A DNA stretch of 64,000 bases, from the NCBI GenBank assembly GCA_900544615.1, contig UQVS01000002.1, positions 1 to 64,000 of the forward strand. The letters run 5' to 3'. The position numbers and the translations under genes are program-made. Source of the stretch: an uncultured Oscillibacter sp. Lineage in GTDB: Bacteria; Bacillota; Clostridia; Oscillospirales; Oscillospiraceae. Positions 48,770-57,448 of this stretch are shown piece by piece; position 1 is the first letter of the stretch; every line of letters starts with the position of its first letter. The notes beneath the pieces were generated by a model. That model made no database searches, was not told the origin of the DNA, and saw only the letters and a list, made by a program, of their open reading frames with translations.

Positions 48770-49666
48770 ATGGAACGCAGTTCAATCCGTCAATCATCCT
48801 TTGCCGTACTGGCGGCCCTGATCTGGGGTACCGCTTTTGTGGCGCAGAGCGTAGGCGCAGAATATGTGCCGGCGCTGGCCTTCAACGCGGCACGATCCAT
48901 CATTGCTTTCGTGTTTTTGCTGATACTGTGCCTGATTCTGCGGCAAGTACGCCGCAGCCGCGGAAAGCCCGCAACCTCCACCCGTTCCCGGAAGGATCTG
49001 CTGACCGGCGGCTTCTGCTGCGGAGCGGCGCTGGCGCTGGCCTCTTTTTTCCAGCAAAAGGGGCTGGAAACCACCTCCTCCGGCAAAGCCGGATTCATCA
49101 CGGCGCTGTATATCGTGCTGGTTCCCATTTTCGGCATCTTCTTGAAAAAGCGGGTGCCGAAGGCGGTGTGGTTCAGCGTGGTGCTGGCTGTGGCGGGCCT
49201 GTACTGCCTGTGCGTCACGGAGAGCTTTACCATCTCCTCCGGTGATATCTGCGTGGTGCTGTGCGCCTTTGTATTCACCTGCCAGATCCTGCTGGTGGAT
49301 CACTTCGTTACGGTTGTAGACGGCATTGAGCTGTCCTGCTGCCAGTTTTTCTTTGTAACGCTGTTTTCTCTGGCAGGGTCGCTGGCTTTCGAGCAGCCCA
49401 CGCTGGAAGGTTTCGGCATTGCCGCAGGCGCGATTCTCTACGCCGGGTTCTTTTCCAGCGGTGTGGCATACACCCTCCAGATCCTCGCCCAGAAAGGCTC
49501 TAACCCCACGGTGATCTCCCTGCTGCTGAGTCTGGAATCCGTATTTGCCACGATTTCCAGCGCTATCATTCTGGGAGACCGCCTCAGCGGTAAGGAATAC
49601 TTCGGGTGTGCCCTGATGCTGGCAGCCGTCGTACTGGCGCAGCTTCCCGAAAAAAAGAATGCCTGA
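48770..49666 (+). CDS. DMT-superfamily (EamA) transporter
   Basis: A 298-residue inner-membrane protein with ten predicted helices in two EamA repeats. The first repeat has AALIWGTAFVAQSVGAEYVP and the second TCQILLVDHFVTVVDGIELS and SLESVFATISSAIILGDRLS. The family exports or imports small metabolites such as amino acids and nucleosides; the substrate is unknown. The start at 48770 (MERSSI) follows GGGGAGGAGC; the frame opens 28 codons earlier through AT-rich promoter DNA. It is monocistronic. Confidence 0.88.
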   Translation: MERSSIRQSSFAVLAALIWGTAFVAQSVGAEYVPALAFNAARSIIAFVFLLILCLILRQVRRSRGKPATSTRSRKDLLTGGFCCGAALALASFFQQKGLETTSSGKAGFITALYIVLVPIFGIFLKKRVPKAVWFSVVLAVAGLYCLCVTESFTISSGDICVVLCAFVFTCQILLVDHFVTVVDGIELSCCQFFFVTLFSLAGSLAFEQPTLEGFGIAAGAILYAGFFSSGVAYTLQILAQKGSNPTVISLLLSLESVFATISSAIILGDRLSGKEYFGCALMLAAVVLAQLPEKKNA

Positions 49667-49695
49667 ATTCCGCCTCAATCCTGAATCTTTCCGCA

Positions 49696-49733
49696 AAAAT
49701 CCCCGGACTTCTTTGATGAAGTCCGGGGATTTT
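49696..49733. terminator. Bidirectional terminator between DMT transporter and FAD protein genes
   Basis: A 16-bp stem (49696-49711 with 49718-49733) with A-run and T-run on opposite sides, suited to terminate both convergent genes. Confidence 0.9.
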
Positions 49734-49755
49734 AATCTGCCGTGCTGAATACAGC

Positions 49756-51153
49756 TCAGCCCTCTTCCGCGATCTTGCGGCCCATGAGGACGCCCATGAC
49801 GGAGGCCATCATCAGTCCGCGGGTCCAGCCGGAGCTGTCACCCAGACAGTGCAGCCCCTGCAAACTGGTGTTGAAATCCGTGTCCATCTTCACCCGGTTG
49901 GAATAGAATTTCAGCTCCGGGGAGTACAGCAGGGTCTCATAGGCGGCGAAGCCGGGTACCACATAGTCCATGGCCTGAATGAAGTTGATGATATTGGTCA
50001 TGGCCCGGTAGGGCATGGCGGCGGTGATGTCGCCTGCCACGGCGTCCGGCAGGGTGGGCCGGATGTTGGACTGCGCCAGCTCCTTCTGCCAGGTGCGCTT
50101 GCCGTCCAGAATGTCGCCGAAGCGCTGCACCAGAATCTGGCCGTTGGCCAGCATATTGGTCAGCTCGCCCACCTTCTGGGCATAGGCAATGGGCTGGTTG
50201 AAAGGCACGGAGAAGTTGTGGGAGCAGAGGATGGAGAGGTTGGTATTGTCGCTCTTCATCTCCTTGAAGGAGTGGCCGTTGACCACGGCCAGATTGTTGT
50301 CATAGTTCTCCTGACTGACAAAGCCGCCGGGATTCTGGCAGAAGGTACGCACCTTGTTTTTGAAGGGCCGGGGATAGCCCACCAGCTTGGACTCATACAG
50401 CACCCGGTTCACCGTCTCCATGACCTCGTTGCGGACCTCCACCCGGACGCCGATATCCACGGTGCCGGGGGCATGGGCAATATTGTGCTCCGCGCAGAGC
50501 TTTTCCAGCCAGTCTGCGCCCCGGCGGCCGGTGGCCACCACGGTGTGCTTTGCATAGATCTCCATGTCCACCTTGCCGTTGGACACGGAAACGCCCTTGC
50601 AGACGTCGTTTTCCAGAATCAGATTGCTGCACTCATAGCCGAAGTACATCTCCACGCCGTTTTCCTGAAGATACTTCTCAATGGCGTAGTAAATACCCTG
50701 TGCCTTTTCCGTACCCATGTGGCGGATGGGGCAGTCCACCAGTTTCAGTCCCGCCTGAATGGCGTGCTTGCGGATCTCCTTCCGCTCCTCGTCGTTGCCG
50801 AGGCCCTCAATGTGCTCGTCCGCACCGAAGTCCAGATAGATCTGGTCGGCGTAGTCGATGGTCTCCTGAGCCAGCTCCGGGGTGATGAGGGTGGGCAGAT
50901 CGCCGCCTACCTCATAGCTCAGGGACAGCTTGCCGTCCGAAAATGCGCCAGCACCGGAGAAGCCGGTGGTAATGTGGCAGTAGGGCTTGCAGTTGACGCA
51001 CTTTTTTGTCTTGTCCTTGGGGCAGTGGCGGTTTTCCACCGCCTGTCCCTTTTCCACCATGATGATTTTCTGTTTGCTGCCCTTTTTGATCATTTCCAGC
51101 GCGGTGAAAATGCCGGCAGGGCCTGCGCCGATGATAACAACATCCGCATTCAT
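49756..51153 (-). CDS. FAD-dependent dehydrogenase (COG2509 type)
   Basis: A 465-residue flavoprotein. The N-terminal dinucleotide fold VVIIGAGPAGIFTALEMIKK binds FAD, followed by a Cys-containing segment (NRHCPKDKTKKCVNCKPYCH) that may hold an Fe-S cluster or metal. The middle has HTVVATGRRGADWLEKL, and the C-terminal FAD motif is GLHCLGDSSGWTRGLMMASV. The reaction is not known; homologues are annotated as uncharacterised FAD-dependent dehydrogenases. AAGGAGAGTC precedes the ATG. It is 16 bp downstream of the U32 gene, in the mltG-U32 operon. Confidence 0.88.
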   Translation of the reverse strand: MNADVVIIGAGPAGIFTALEMIKKGSKQKIIMVEKGQAVENRHCPKDKTKKCVNCKPYCHITTGFSGAGAFSDGKLSLSYEVGGDLPTLITPELAQETIDYADQIYLDFGADEHIEGLGNDEERKEIRKHAIQAGLKLVDCPIRHMGTEKAQGIYYAIEKYLQENGVEMYFGYECSNLILENDVCKGVSVSNGKVDMEIYAKHTVVATGRRGADWLEKLCAEHNIAHAPGTVDIGVRVEVRNEVMETVNRVLYESKLVGYPRPFKNKVRTFCQNPGGFVSQENYDNNLAVVNGHSFKEMKSDNTNLSILCSHNFSVPFNQPIAYAQKVGELTNMLANGQILVQRFGDILDGKRTWQKELAQSNIRPTLPDAVAGDITAAMPYRAMTNIINFIQAMDYVVPGFAAYETLLYSPELKFYSNRVKMDTDFNTSLQGLHCLGDSSGWTRGLMMASVMGVLMGRKIAEEG

Positions 51154-51169
51154 ATGTTCCTGACTCTCC

Positions 51170-52399
51170 TTACTTTCCTGATAATTCTACCTGATGGCGC
51201 ATCAGGGTCATAGGCGGCACCTGACGGGGCAGCCTGAGTTTCAACAGCATCTGGGGATTCCGGGGTTCCTCCACCACCGCGCCGCTCTCATCCCGCATCT
51301 CCGGGACGGTCATGGCAAAGGGCCGCAGATCCGGCCCCACCAGCTCCACGGTGTCCCCGGTTCGGAACTTGTTCCGCAGGGAGATGACGGCGTCGCCATT
51401 TTCGTCACACTCCGTAACCAGCGCCACCACCTGCCACTCCCGGATATAGCGGGAGTTGGTGTAATACTGGCCGGGATAGCCGTAATAGAAGCCGGTGGCA
51501 TAGGGGCGGTGGCTGACGTGCTCCACCTCGTCCCGCCACACCGGGTCCATGGGGCGGCCCGCAGCGGCGTCGTCCAGGCAATGGCGGTACGCGCCGGTGA
51601 CGATGGCGGCGTAGTAGGCGGACTTGGCCCGGCCCTCGATCTTCAGGCTGGAAAGGCCCACATCCAGCAGGTCATCCAGATGGTTGATCATGCACATATC
51701 TCTGGAATTGAGAATATAGCTGCCCTTTTCGTCCTCCTCAATGGGGAAATATTCGCCGGGGCGCTTTTCTTCCATGAGGGCGTAATGATACCGGCAGGGC
51801 TGAGCACAGGCGCCGCGGCTGGCGTCCCGGCCCGTCATGTAGTTGCTGAGCAGGCACCGGCCGGAATAGCTGACGCACATGGCGCCGTGGACAAAGGCTT
51901 CGATTTCCAGATCTGCCGGGGTCTTTTCCCGGATGGTACGGATCTCCTCCAGACTCAGCTCCCGCGCCAGAATCACCCGCGACGCGCCCAGATCATGCCA
52001 CGCGTTGGCAGTTACATAGTTGGAAATGCTGGCCTGGGTGGAAATGTGGCGTTTGCAGTTGGGGGCATACTTCCCCGCCAGCGTAAAAGCGCCCAGATCC
52101 GCCACGATCACGGCGTCCACACCGGCGTCATTCAGCTGTTCCAGATGTTCCGGCAAACGCACGATCTCATCGCCGCGGGGCATGGTGTTGATGGTGCAGT
52201 GGACGGCCACGCCGTGGGCATGGGCAAAGTCCACCGCCGTTTTCAGCTCCTCCGGGGAAAAATTTCCCGCGAAGGCCCGCATTCCGAAGGAGGTTCCAGC
52301 CAGATACACGGCATCTGCCCCGTAGAGTACGGCCATTTTCAGCCGTTCCATATCCCCCGCCGGAGCCAGCAGCTCCGGCATTTTTCTCTTATCCGCCAT
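51170..52399 (-). CDS. Peptidase U32 family protein (TrhP/YrrN-O type)
   Basis: A 409-residue protein. ELLAPAGDMERLKMAVLYGA is the U32 signature at the N-terminus; the conserved block EAFVHGAMCVSYSGRCLLSN followed by GACAQPCRYHY supplies four Cys near 160-190 that probably bind an Fe-S cluster. U32 proteins next to mltG in Firmicutes (yrrL-yrrM-yrrN-yrrO) are tRNA 5-hydroxyuridine synthesis proteins TrhP, so a tRNA-modification role is more likely than proteolysis; this rests on synteny. The start at 52399 overlaps the mltG stop by 11 bases. Confidence 0.88.
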   Translation of the reverse strand: MADKRKMPELLAPAGDMERLKMAVLYGADAVYLAGTSFGMRAFAGNFSPEELKTAVDFAHAHGVAVHCTINTMPRGDEIVRLPEHLEQLNDAGVDAVIVADLGAFTLAGKYAPNCKRHISTQASISNYVTANAWHDLGASRVILARELSLEEIRTIREKTPADLEIEAFVHGAMCVSYSGRCLLSNYMTGRDASRGACAQPCRYHYALMEEKRPGEYFPIEEDEKGSYILNSRDMCMINHLDDLLDVGLSSLKIEGRAKSAYYAAIVTGAYRHCLDDAAAGRPMDPVWRDEVEHVSHRPYATGFYYGYPGQYYTNSRYIREWQVVALVTECDENGDAVISLRNKFRTGDTVELVGPDLRPFAMTVPEMRDESGAVVEEPRNPQMLLKLRLPRQVPPMTLMRHQVELSGK

Positions 52400-53561
52400 A
52401 GGAGCTGCTCCCCACAAAGGCGTTGTGTTCCGCCAGCGTTCTGGAGAAGTGATGCCGCCCATCCGTCCCCAGCGCGTAGAAGTAATAGTCGGTTTCATTG
52501 GGGTTCATGGCCGCCTCCAGCGCCGCGCTGCCGGGGTTGGCAATGGGCGTGGGGGGCAGGCCCTTGTGGATATACAGGTTGTAGGGGGTGTCCACAGCCT
52601 TGTCCTCGTTGGTAAGCGCGCCGGTATGATCCGGCAGGCCGTACAGCAGCGCCGCGTCGATTTGCAGCAACCCCACCGTCTCACCCTTGTTTTGCAGGCG
52701 GTTGTAGATCACGGAGGCGATATTGGCCTGATCCGTACCGTCCGTCTCCTTTTCGATCAGAGAGGCAATGGTGACCACGTCCTTCACGCTGTAACCCATG
52801 GACTTGGCCTTGGAGTCCGCATAGGCGTCCTCGTCAAAATGGTCGGCAAACGCATCGATCAGCTTGCCCAGCGCACTCTTGGCGTTGTGGTTCTTATAGA
52901 ACTCATAGGTATCCGGGAACAGATAGCCCTCCAGCCGGGTGACGTCCTCGGAGGAGTTGTCAATAAAGCTGTAGTCATAATTGGCGGTCTTGGCGGCTTC
53001 CAGCAGGTTTTCCTCGGTATTGACGCCCTTTTCCGCCAGCAGACGGATGGTCTGCATGACGGTGTAGCCCTCCGGGATGGTCACGGTGACGGTCTCCGCC
53101 GTCAGATTGCCGGAGGAATTGTGCATTCCCAGAATCAGGGCGCGGTAATCCATCTCCGTGTTCAGCTCATAGGTGCCGATGCCGATTTTCCTGTCGGCAT
53201 GGGAGATCCCGGCATAAAACTTGAAAAACCACTTGTACTTAATCAGCCCCGCATCATGGAGCTTTTCGGCCACGGTGGACACGCTGTCCTCCGCCGTTAC
53301 CTCCACAGTCGCCTTTTCCATAGCGCCCCGGTTGAAGGCGCAGAAATCAGAGCCAAGCATCCAGCCCACTCCTGCCAGAATGGCGGAAGCCAGCAGAACA
53401 AACAGCAGATAGCCGCCCAGCCCCAGCACCGGGTTCCGTCTCCGGCGGCGGGTATGGTGGCTCTGGGGGTGACGGGCAGGCGCGCTCTGCCGCCCCTCCT
53501 GCGCCCGCCGGACTTCCTGTGCATCCCAGCTGGCGGTATCCTCTCTTCTGTATTCGGACAT
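52389..53561 (-). CDS. mltG: Endolytic murein transglycosylase MltG
   Basis: A 390-residue membrane-anchored lytic transglycosylase that cuts nascent glycan strands and ends polymerisation. A basic cytosolic tail (residues 1-42, HHTRRRRRNP) is followed by one membrane helix (about 46-70) and a LysM-like subdomain (TAEDSVSTVAEKLHDAGLI). The YceG domain has EGYLFPDTYEFY, the catalytic Glu in IASLIEKETDG, and IYNRLQNKGETVGLLQIDAAL. The start at 53561 follows AAGGAGGAACGA. It heads the mltG-U32-FAD gene series. Confidence 0.93.
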   Translation of the reverse strand: MSEYRREDTASWDAQEVRRAQEGRQSAPARHPQSHHTRRRRRNPVLGLGGYLLFVLLASAILAGVGWMLGSDFCAFNRGAMEKATVEVTAEDSVSTVAEKLHDAGLIKYKWFFKFYAGISHADRKIGIGTYELNTEMDYRALILGMHNSSGNLTAETVTVTIPEGYTVMQTIRLLAEKGVNTEENLLEAAKTANYDYSFIDNSSEDVTRLEGYLFPDTYEFYKNHNAKSALGKLIDAFADHFDEDAYADSKAKSMGYSVKDVVTIASLIEKETDGTDQANIASVIYNRLQNKGETVGLLQIDAALLYGLPDHTGALTNEDKAVDTPYNLYIHKGLPPTPIANPGSAALEAAMNPNETDYYFYALGTDGRHHFSRTLAEHNAFVGSSSYGG

Positions 53562-53694
53562 TCGTTCCTCCTTACTTCTCTGTCCGCTTTGCGGCACAGA
53601 GCGAATTCTTTCAAACCTCTTTCTCCGCGGTCAGGCACACTCCGGGCCGTTTCCGCATACAATAAACCCATAAACTGAATGTGGGGTGAATGAT

Positions 53695-53811
53695 ATGTGC
53701 TGCAACGGCAACGACGGCTCCTGGCTCTGGATCATTCTCATTCTGATCGTGGTACTGGTCTGCTGCGGCAGCGGATGCAGCTGTGAAAACCGCTGCGGAA
53801 CCTGCTGCTGA
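53695..53811 (+). CDS. 38-residue cysteine-rich membrane peptide
   Basis: MCCNGNDGSWLWIILILIVV opens the peptide, which ends LVCCGSGCSCENRCGTCC after one hydrophobic helix (about 10-22). Nine Cys in 38 residues flank the helix. GTGGGGTGA precedes the ATG at close spacing. It resembles in layout the very small Cys/Gly-rich hydrophobic peptides (YjcZ-like) associated with spores, but I cannot assign a family. It lies between divergent mltG and convergent thymidylate kinase genes and is missed by length cut-offs. Confidence 0.65.
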   Translation: MCCNGNDGSWLWIILILIVVLVCCGSGCSCENRCGTCC

Positions 53812-53847
53812 CAGCGGGCGGGGGCTCCCCGCCCTATAGGACAGGCT

Positions 53848-54513
53848 TTACAGCAGCTTTCTCACCGTGCGGTACACCTGATTGTGGATATCCTCCACCG
53901 TCCGGGGGTCTCCGTCTCTGGCACAGCGGATCACCGTCCAGCCGCAGTCCTTCACGATCTCCCGCGCGGCGGCGCGGCAGTTTTTCAGATACGTCTCATC
54001 CTGCTCATGGATGTCGGCGTGGGTGCCGGTGGCGGTCTCCCGCCGGCGCATCATCTTCTCCGTGATCTCCGTGGGCATATCCAGATAGATCACCAGATCT
54101 GGCTTCGGCAACCCCAGAAGCCGGTACTCCGTGTCAAATAGCCAGTCCAGAAAGGCTTTCCGCTCTCCGGGCAGCAGCTTGGACGCCTGATGGACGGCGT
54201 TGGAGGTGGTGTAGCGGTCCGCCACCACCAGCCCGCCGGCTTCATAGAAAGCGCCCCAGTCCTGCTTGTAGGAGGCATAGCGATCCATGGAAAACATCAG
54301 CGACGCCGCGTAGGCGTTCACATCGCCGGGATGTTTGCCCAGATGTCCGTCCAGATACTCCTGCACCATGGCGGCGGAGGGCTTACCGTACCGGGGAAAG
54401 GTGATATTTTTATAGGGGATGTTTTCCCGACGCAAATGCTCGCACAGCAGCCGGGACTGGGTAGCCTTGCCGGAACCGTCGGTCCCTTCAAATACGATCA
54501 AACGTCCGTTCAT
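53848..54513 (-). CDS. tmk: Thymidylate kinase-like protein
   Basis: A 221-residue nucleoside monophosphate kinase. The P-loop GTDGSGKATQSRLL starts near residue 11, the DR(Y/F) motif is VVADRYTTSNAVHQAS, and the LID region is RRETATGTHADIHEQDETYL. It phosphorylates dTMP to dTDP; the longer LID and the FSMDRYA segment mark the divergent clostridial branch, so another nucleotide is possible. The start at 54513 (MNGRLIVFEG) is conserved; the longer frame overlaps the glycosyltransferase gene. It is coupled to that gene by a four-base overlap. Confidence 0.88.
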   Translation of the reverse strand: MNGRLIVFEGTDGSGKATQSRLLCEHLRRENIPYKNITFPRYGKPSAAMVQEYLDGHLGKHPGDVNAYAASLMFSMDRYASYKQDWGAFYEAGGLVVADRYTTSNAVHQASKLLPGERKAFLDWLFDTEYRLLGLPKPDLVIYLDMPTEITEKMMRRRETATGTHADIHEQDETYLKNCRAAAREIVKDCGWTVIRCARDGDPRTVEDIHNQVYRTVRKLL

Positions 54514-55232
54514 TTCCGTTTTCCCTTCTCCTGCCGCACATGGACCAGAAACAGCGGCAGCTTCATCATCCGGCCGATGCGCTTCGGCTCCTTGCACAGA
54601 CGGTAGAACCACTCCAGCCCGTGGTCAGACCAGAACTTCGGTGCCCGCTCCACGGTTCCTGCAAATACGTCCAGACTGCCGCCCAGGCCGCACAACAGAT
54701 GCGCGCCGGTGGCCGGGCCGTTCTTCGCCATCCACAGCTCCTGCTTGGGCGCGCCCAGACAGACAAACACACAGTCTGCGCCGCTTTCCCGGATGGCGGC
54801 CGCCACAGGGGCATCCTCCTTGAAATAGCCGTCGTGGGTACCGGCGATTTTCAGGCCGGGATACTGCTTTTGCAGCCGTTCCGCCGCCAGCTCCGCCACG
54901 CCGGGCTTGGCCCCCAGCAGGTAGAGGGCCTGCCCATTCTCCGCCATTTTCTCCATCAACCCGGCGGCAAATTCAATGCCGGGGGTCTTTTCCTTCAAAG
55001 GCGTCCCCAGCATGGCCGCGCCCTTTACCACGCCAATCCCGTCGGGCAGCACCAGATCCGCGCCGTTGACGGCTTTCATGGCCTCCGGGTTTTCCCGGCA
55101 GACCTCCACGATCTCCGGATTGGGGGTCGCCACATAGTGGCATCCCGGCTCCTCCAGCAGAGCCGCCCCACGCGCCACGGCTTCCGCCATGGTCAGATTA
55201 TCAAAACCAACGCCTAACACGTCGATCCGCAT
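54510..55232 (-). CDS. WecG/TagA/CpsF-family glycosyltransferase
   Basis: A 240-residue membrane-associated glycosyltransferase that adds a sugar (ManNAc type in teichoic acid linkage units) to a polyprenyl-diphosphate-GlcNAc acceptor. The signature segments are YVATPNPEIVEVCRENPEAM, LVLPDGIGVVKGA (catalytic Asp), YLLGAKPGVAELAAERL, FVCLGAPKQELWMAKN and GLGGSLDVFAG. GAGAGGTG precedes the ATG at 55232. It is in an operon with the thymidylate kinase gene. Confidence 0.92.
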   Translation of the reverse strand: MRIDVLGVGFDNLTMAEAVARGAALLEEPGCHYVATPNPEIVEVCRENPEAMKAVNGADLVLPDGIGVVKGAAMLGTPLKEKTPGIEFAAGLMEKMAENGQALYLLGAKPGVAELAAERLQKQYPGLKIAGTHDGYFKEDAPVAAAIRESGADCVFVCLGAPKQELWMAKNGPATGAHLLCGLGGSLDVFAGTVERAPKFWSDHGLEWFYRLCKEPKRIGRMMKLPLFLVHVRQEKGKRK

Positions 55233-55259
55233 AATTTTCACCTCTCGCATAGTCGTACA

Positions 55260-55297
55260 GTTTGAATTATAGCACAAGCACATGGGAATGTCCAATA
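55260..55297 (-). promoter_or_regulatory. Sigma-A promoter of the TagA-tmk operon
   Basis: On the minus strand, TTGGAC, an 18-bp spacer and TATAAT (complement of ATTATA at about 55266-55271) lie about 35 bases before the start codon. Confidence 0.6.
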
Positions 55298-55370
55298 AAA
55301 CTGTTGAATCCATCCTCTTTAAAGAGAACTCCCCGCTGTCAGCGCAATTTTCACCCCAGATCTCGCAGCA

Positions 55371-55403
55371 AAAGGCCGCCCGGATCATGAGATCCGGGCG
55401 GCC
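55371..55403 (-). terminator. Terminator of the polysaccharide deacetylase gene
   Basis: A 13-bp perfect stem (55391-55403 with 55374-55386), ATGA-type loop, followed by TTTT on the minus strand. It lies about 105 bases after the stop codon. Confidence 0.8.
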
Positions 55404-55507
55404 AGTGCATCCCAAAATGATGTTTCCCCCGCGGCGCTGCACTCCGGAACAAGCCGCTCTTACCGCTGCGGAAAATCCGTTCCCGATCGGCAGTCCCGGC
55501 TTTTTGC

Positions 55508-56320
55508 TCAGTTCAGAAGGTCTGCAAGGTTTGTCTCCATATGGACGGCATACCGCGGCAGGTCGTGAAGTCCCTTTGCCAGATCCGCACACTGCGGCAC
55601 GGTCATCAAAGACACCGGAAACAGCGCATCTACCAGCGCTTTTGCATCCGGGTCGGTGCAGCCGAAGGGATAGGCAAAGCAGGTGACGTTTCCCAGCTCC
55701 GCCGCAATGCGGTCGTGGCTCTTCTGAATGTCGTCCAGTACCCGCGCCTGAAAATCCCCGTCGGATTCTCCCGGACGGCGCTCCACGCCGTTGGTGCCGT
55801 CCTTTTCGTAGTTGCCCTTGTCCTCTCCCAGATTGTGGAGGCGGTAGCTGTGAGAACCAACCTCCACCAGCCCGGAATCTGTCATCTCCCGCAGCTGCTC
55901 CCAGGTGCAGAAATTATCGGTCGGCAGATCCGGCATGAGCACAATGATGGAGATGCAGGCTTTCACACCGTACTCCCGCAGGATGGGATAGACCAGATCG
56001 TAGTTGCTGCGGTAGCCGTCGTCAAAGGTGATCAGGATGGGCTTTTCCGGCAGCGGTGCCCCCTCCGCCAGCTCCCCCGGCAGCACCGGCGTATACCCCT
56101 TGGCCAGAATGATGTCCAGATCGGCGCGGAATTTGCCGGGCGTGATGGTCATGGCGTTGCAGTCCTGTCCCTCCGGCACCATGTGGTGGTACATCAGCAC
56201 CGGCATCGGCTCCCGCACCGGCTGCGGTAATCGGTAAACGAATACGCTCAGGGCCGCGGACACCGCCAGCATTACCAGCGGCACGGCAGCGCGGAAAAAT
56301 TTCTGCTTCATGCTTTCCAT
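55508..56320 (-). CDS. Polysaccharide deacetylase, membrane-anchored
   Basis: A 270-residue NodB-fold (carbohydrate esterase 4) protein with an N-terminal signal anchor (AAVPLVMLAVSAALSVFVY). Motifs are VLMYHHMVPEG, ILITFDDGYRSNYD (metal-binding Asp pair), VEVGSHSYRLHNLGEDK (His-x3-His variant) and FAYPFGCTDPDAK. It removes acetyl groups from cell-wall or surface polysaccharide, or acts as a PdaA/PgaB-type enzyme. I place the start at 56320 (MESMKQKFF), preceded by AAAAGGAAG; two other in-frame ATGs within nine codons are possible. Confidence 0.88.
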   Translation of the reverse strand: MESMKQKFFRAAVPLVMLAVSAALSVFVYRLPQPVREPMPVLMYHHMVPEGQDCNAMTITPGKFRADLDIILAKGYTPVLPGELAEGAPLPEKPILITFDDGYRSNYDLVYPILREYGVKACISIIVLMPDLPTDNFCTWEQLREMTDSGLVEVGSHSYRLHNLGEDKGNYEKDGTNGVERRPGESDGDFQARVLDDIQKSHDRIAAELGNVTCFAYPFGCTDPDAKALVDALFPVSLMTVPQCADLAKGLHDLPRYAVHMETNLADLLN

Positions 56321-56425
56321 ATACTTCCTTTTCATTGGATGCAGCCATTGCGGCCGTCCAATCAGTCAATGAATCCGTCGGTTATGTTCTTTTATTTTTG
56401 CCAGACTTTTCTGAAAAGATCCCCC

Positions 56426-57442
56426 TCAGGGGGCAAACGTCCCCTTCCAGCCGTCCGCCGTCTGGTACAGCAGGCCGGAGCGGGTATCCAGAAAGGCCCC
56501 GCCGCCGGGCATGGGTCCATATTCGCCATGATAAGCTCTGGCGCTGCTGTTCACCGTCTGCTGCTCCTTGGAGCGGTAGTTCCCCGGCACGAAAATGCGC
56601 TCGTTGGTGAAGGTGAACTGCTGGCCTGCCAGCAGTTCCGGGTCATACAGACCGGCCGCCGGTTCCGCGCTTTCCACCGTGACCCGGTTCTGCACGAAGG
56701 AATTTTCGTACTTGCTGCCCGGCGTCACCTGATGGATGGTCACGTCGCCCACGGCGTCCAGCCAGCTCTGGGCCAGTTCCTCCCGGTTCCGGCCATCCGC
56801 CGGAACGATCAATCTGTCCACCAGCGCGTTGAATTCCGCCTCATCGTACCACTTCCGCAGATAGGTAAACACGGTGTTGCCGTCATATGGGGCAGAGGAG
56901 GTGGAGACCGCCATCAGCCATGCGGTTTCCCCCGGTTCCTCGCAGCGCACGATAGAGGAATTCTCCCACGCGGTAATGGTGCAGCGTCCGTCCGGGCTTT
57001 GCAGGGTGATGCTGCTGCCGGAGGGATCGCTGTCCGAGGCCGCGGCCCAGTAAAAGCTGTCGGAAACGCCAACGGTATAGTCGCCGCCCCGGACGCCGTC
57101 GGCAGGTTCCAGATGCATCTGCACCGCTCCGCCGCCGGTCAGTGCGTCCATCACAGCCTGCGCCCGGTAGGCCGCCTGAGACGAGCGGGCGGAATGCTCC
57201 AGAAAGTAGTCGTAGGCCTCCCGCTGAGCGCCGTCAAAGGAGTGAGAACACCACGCCATGGTCTGCACCGCATTCAGATAAAGGCTCTGCTGCTCCGCCG
57301 TTCCCCCTTGCAGGATGGTGTCCAGCTTCCGGCACACAGTCTGCCGGTCTGTCTCGCTCATGGCGCTGAGGTAGGTAAGAAACCGGCCGCCGGAACCGTC
57401 GTAAAGCTGGCTCAGCAATTCCTCCGGCGCGGCATCCGCCAC
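56426..57442 (-). CDS. C-terminal part of the M56 sensor protein, separated by an in-frame TAG
   Basis: 338 residues in the same frame as the M56 protein upstream: after its TAG (57449-57451) come two sense codons and then a GTG (57442), with no stop until 56426. There is no Shine-Dalgarno worth the name before the GTG, and no signal peptide. The beta-rich content (DYTVGVSDSFYWAAASDSDP, TWLMAV-like segments, RAYHGEYGPMPGGGAFLDTR) looks extracytoplasmic. The simplest reading is that it is the tail of the upstream protein, cut by one amber mutation or made by readthrough. A separately translated gene remains possible. Confidence 0.6.
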   Translation of the reverse strand: MADAAPEELLSQLYDGSGGRFLTYLSAMSETDRQTVCRKLDTILQGGTAEQQSLYLNAVQTMAWCSHSFDGAQREAYDYFLEHSARSSQAAYRAQAVMDALTGGGAVQMHLEPADGVRGGDYTVGVSDSFYWAAASDSDPSGSSITLQSPDGRCTITAWENSSIVRCEEPGETAWLMAVSTSSAPYDGNTVFTYLRKWYDEAEFNALVDRLIVPADGRNREELAQSWLDAVGDVTIHQVTPGSKYENSFVQNRVTVESAEPAAGLYDPELLAGQQFTFTNERIFVPGNYRSKEQQTVNSSARAYHGEYGPMPGGGAFLDTRSGLLYQTADGWKGTFAP

Positions 57443-57448
57443 GGAGGC

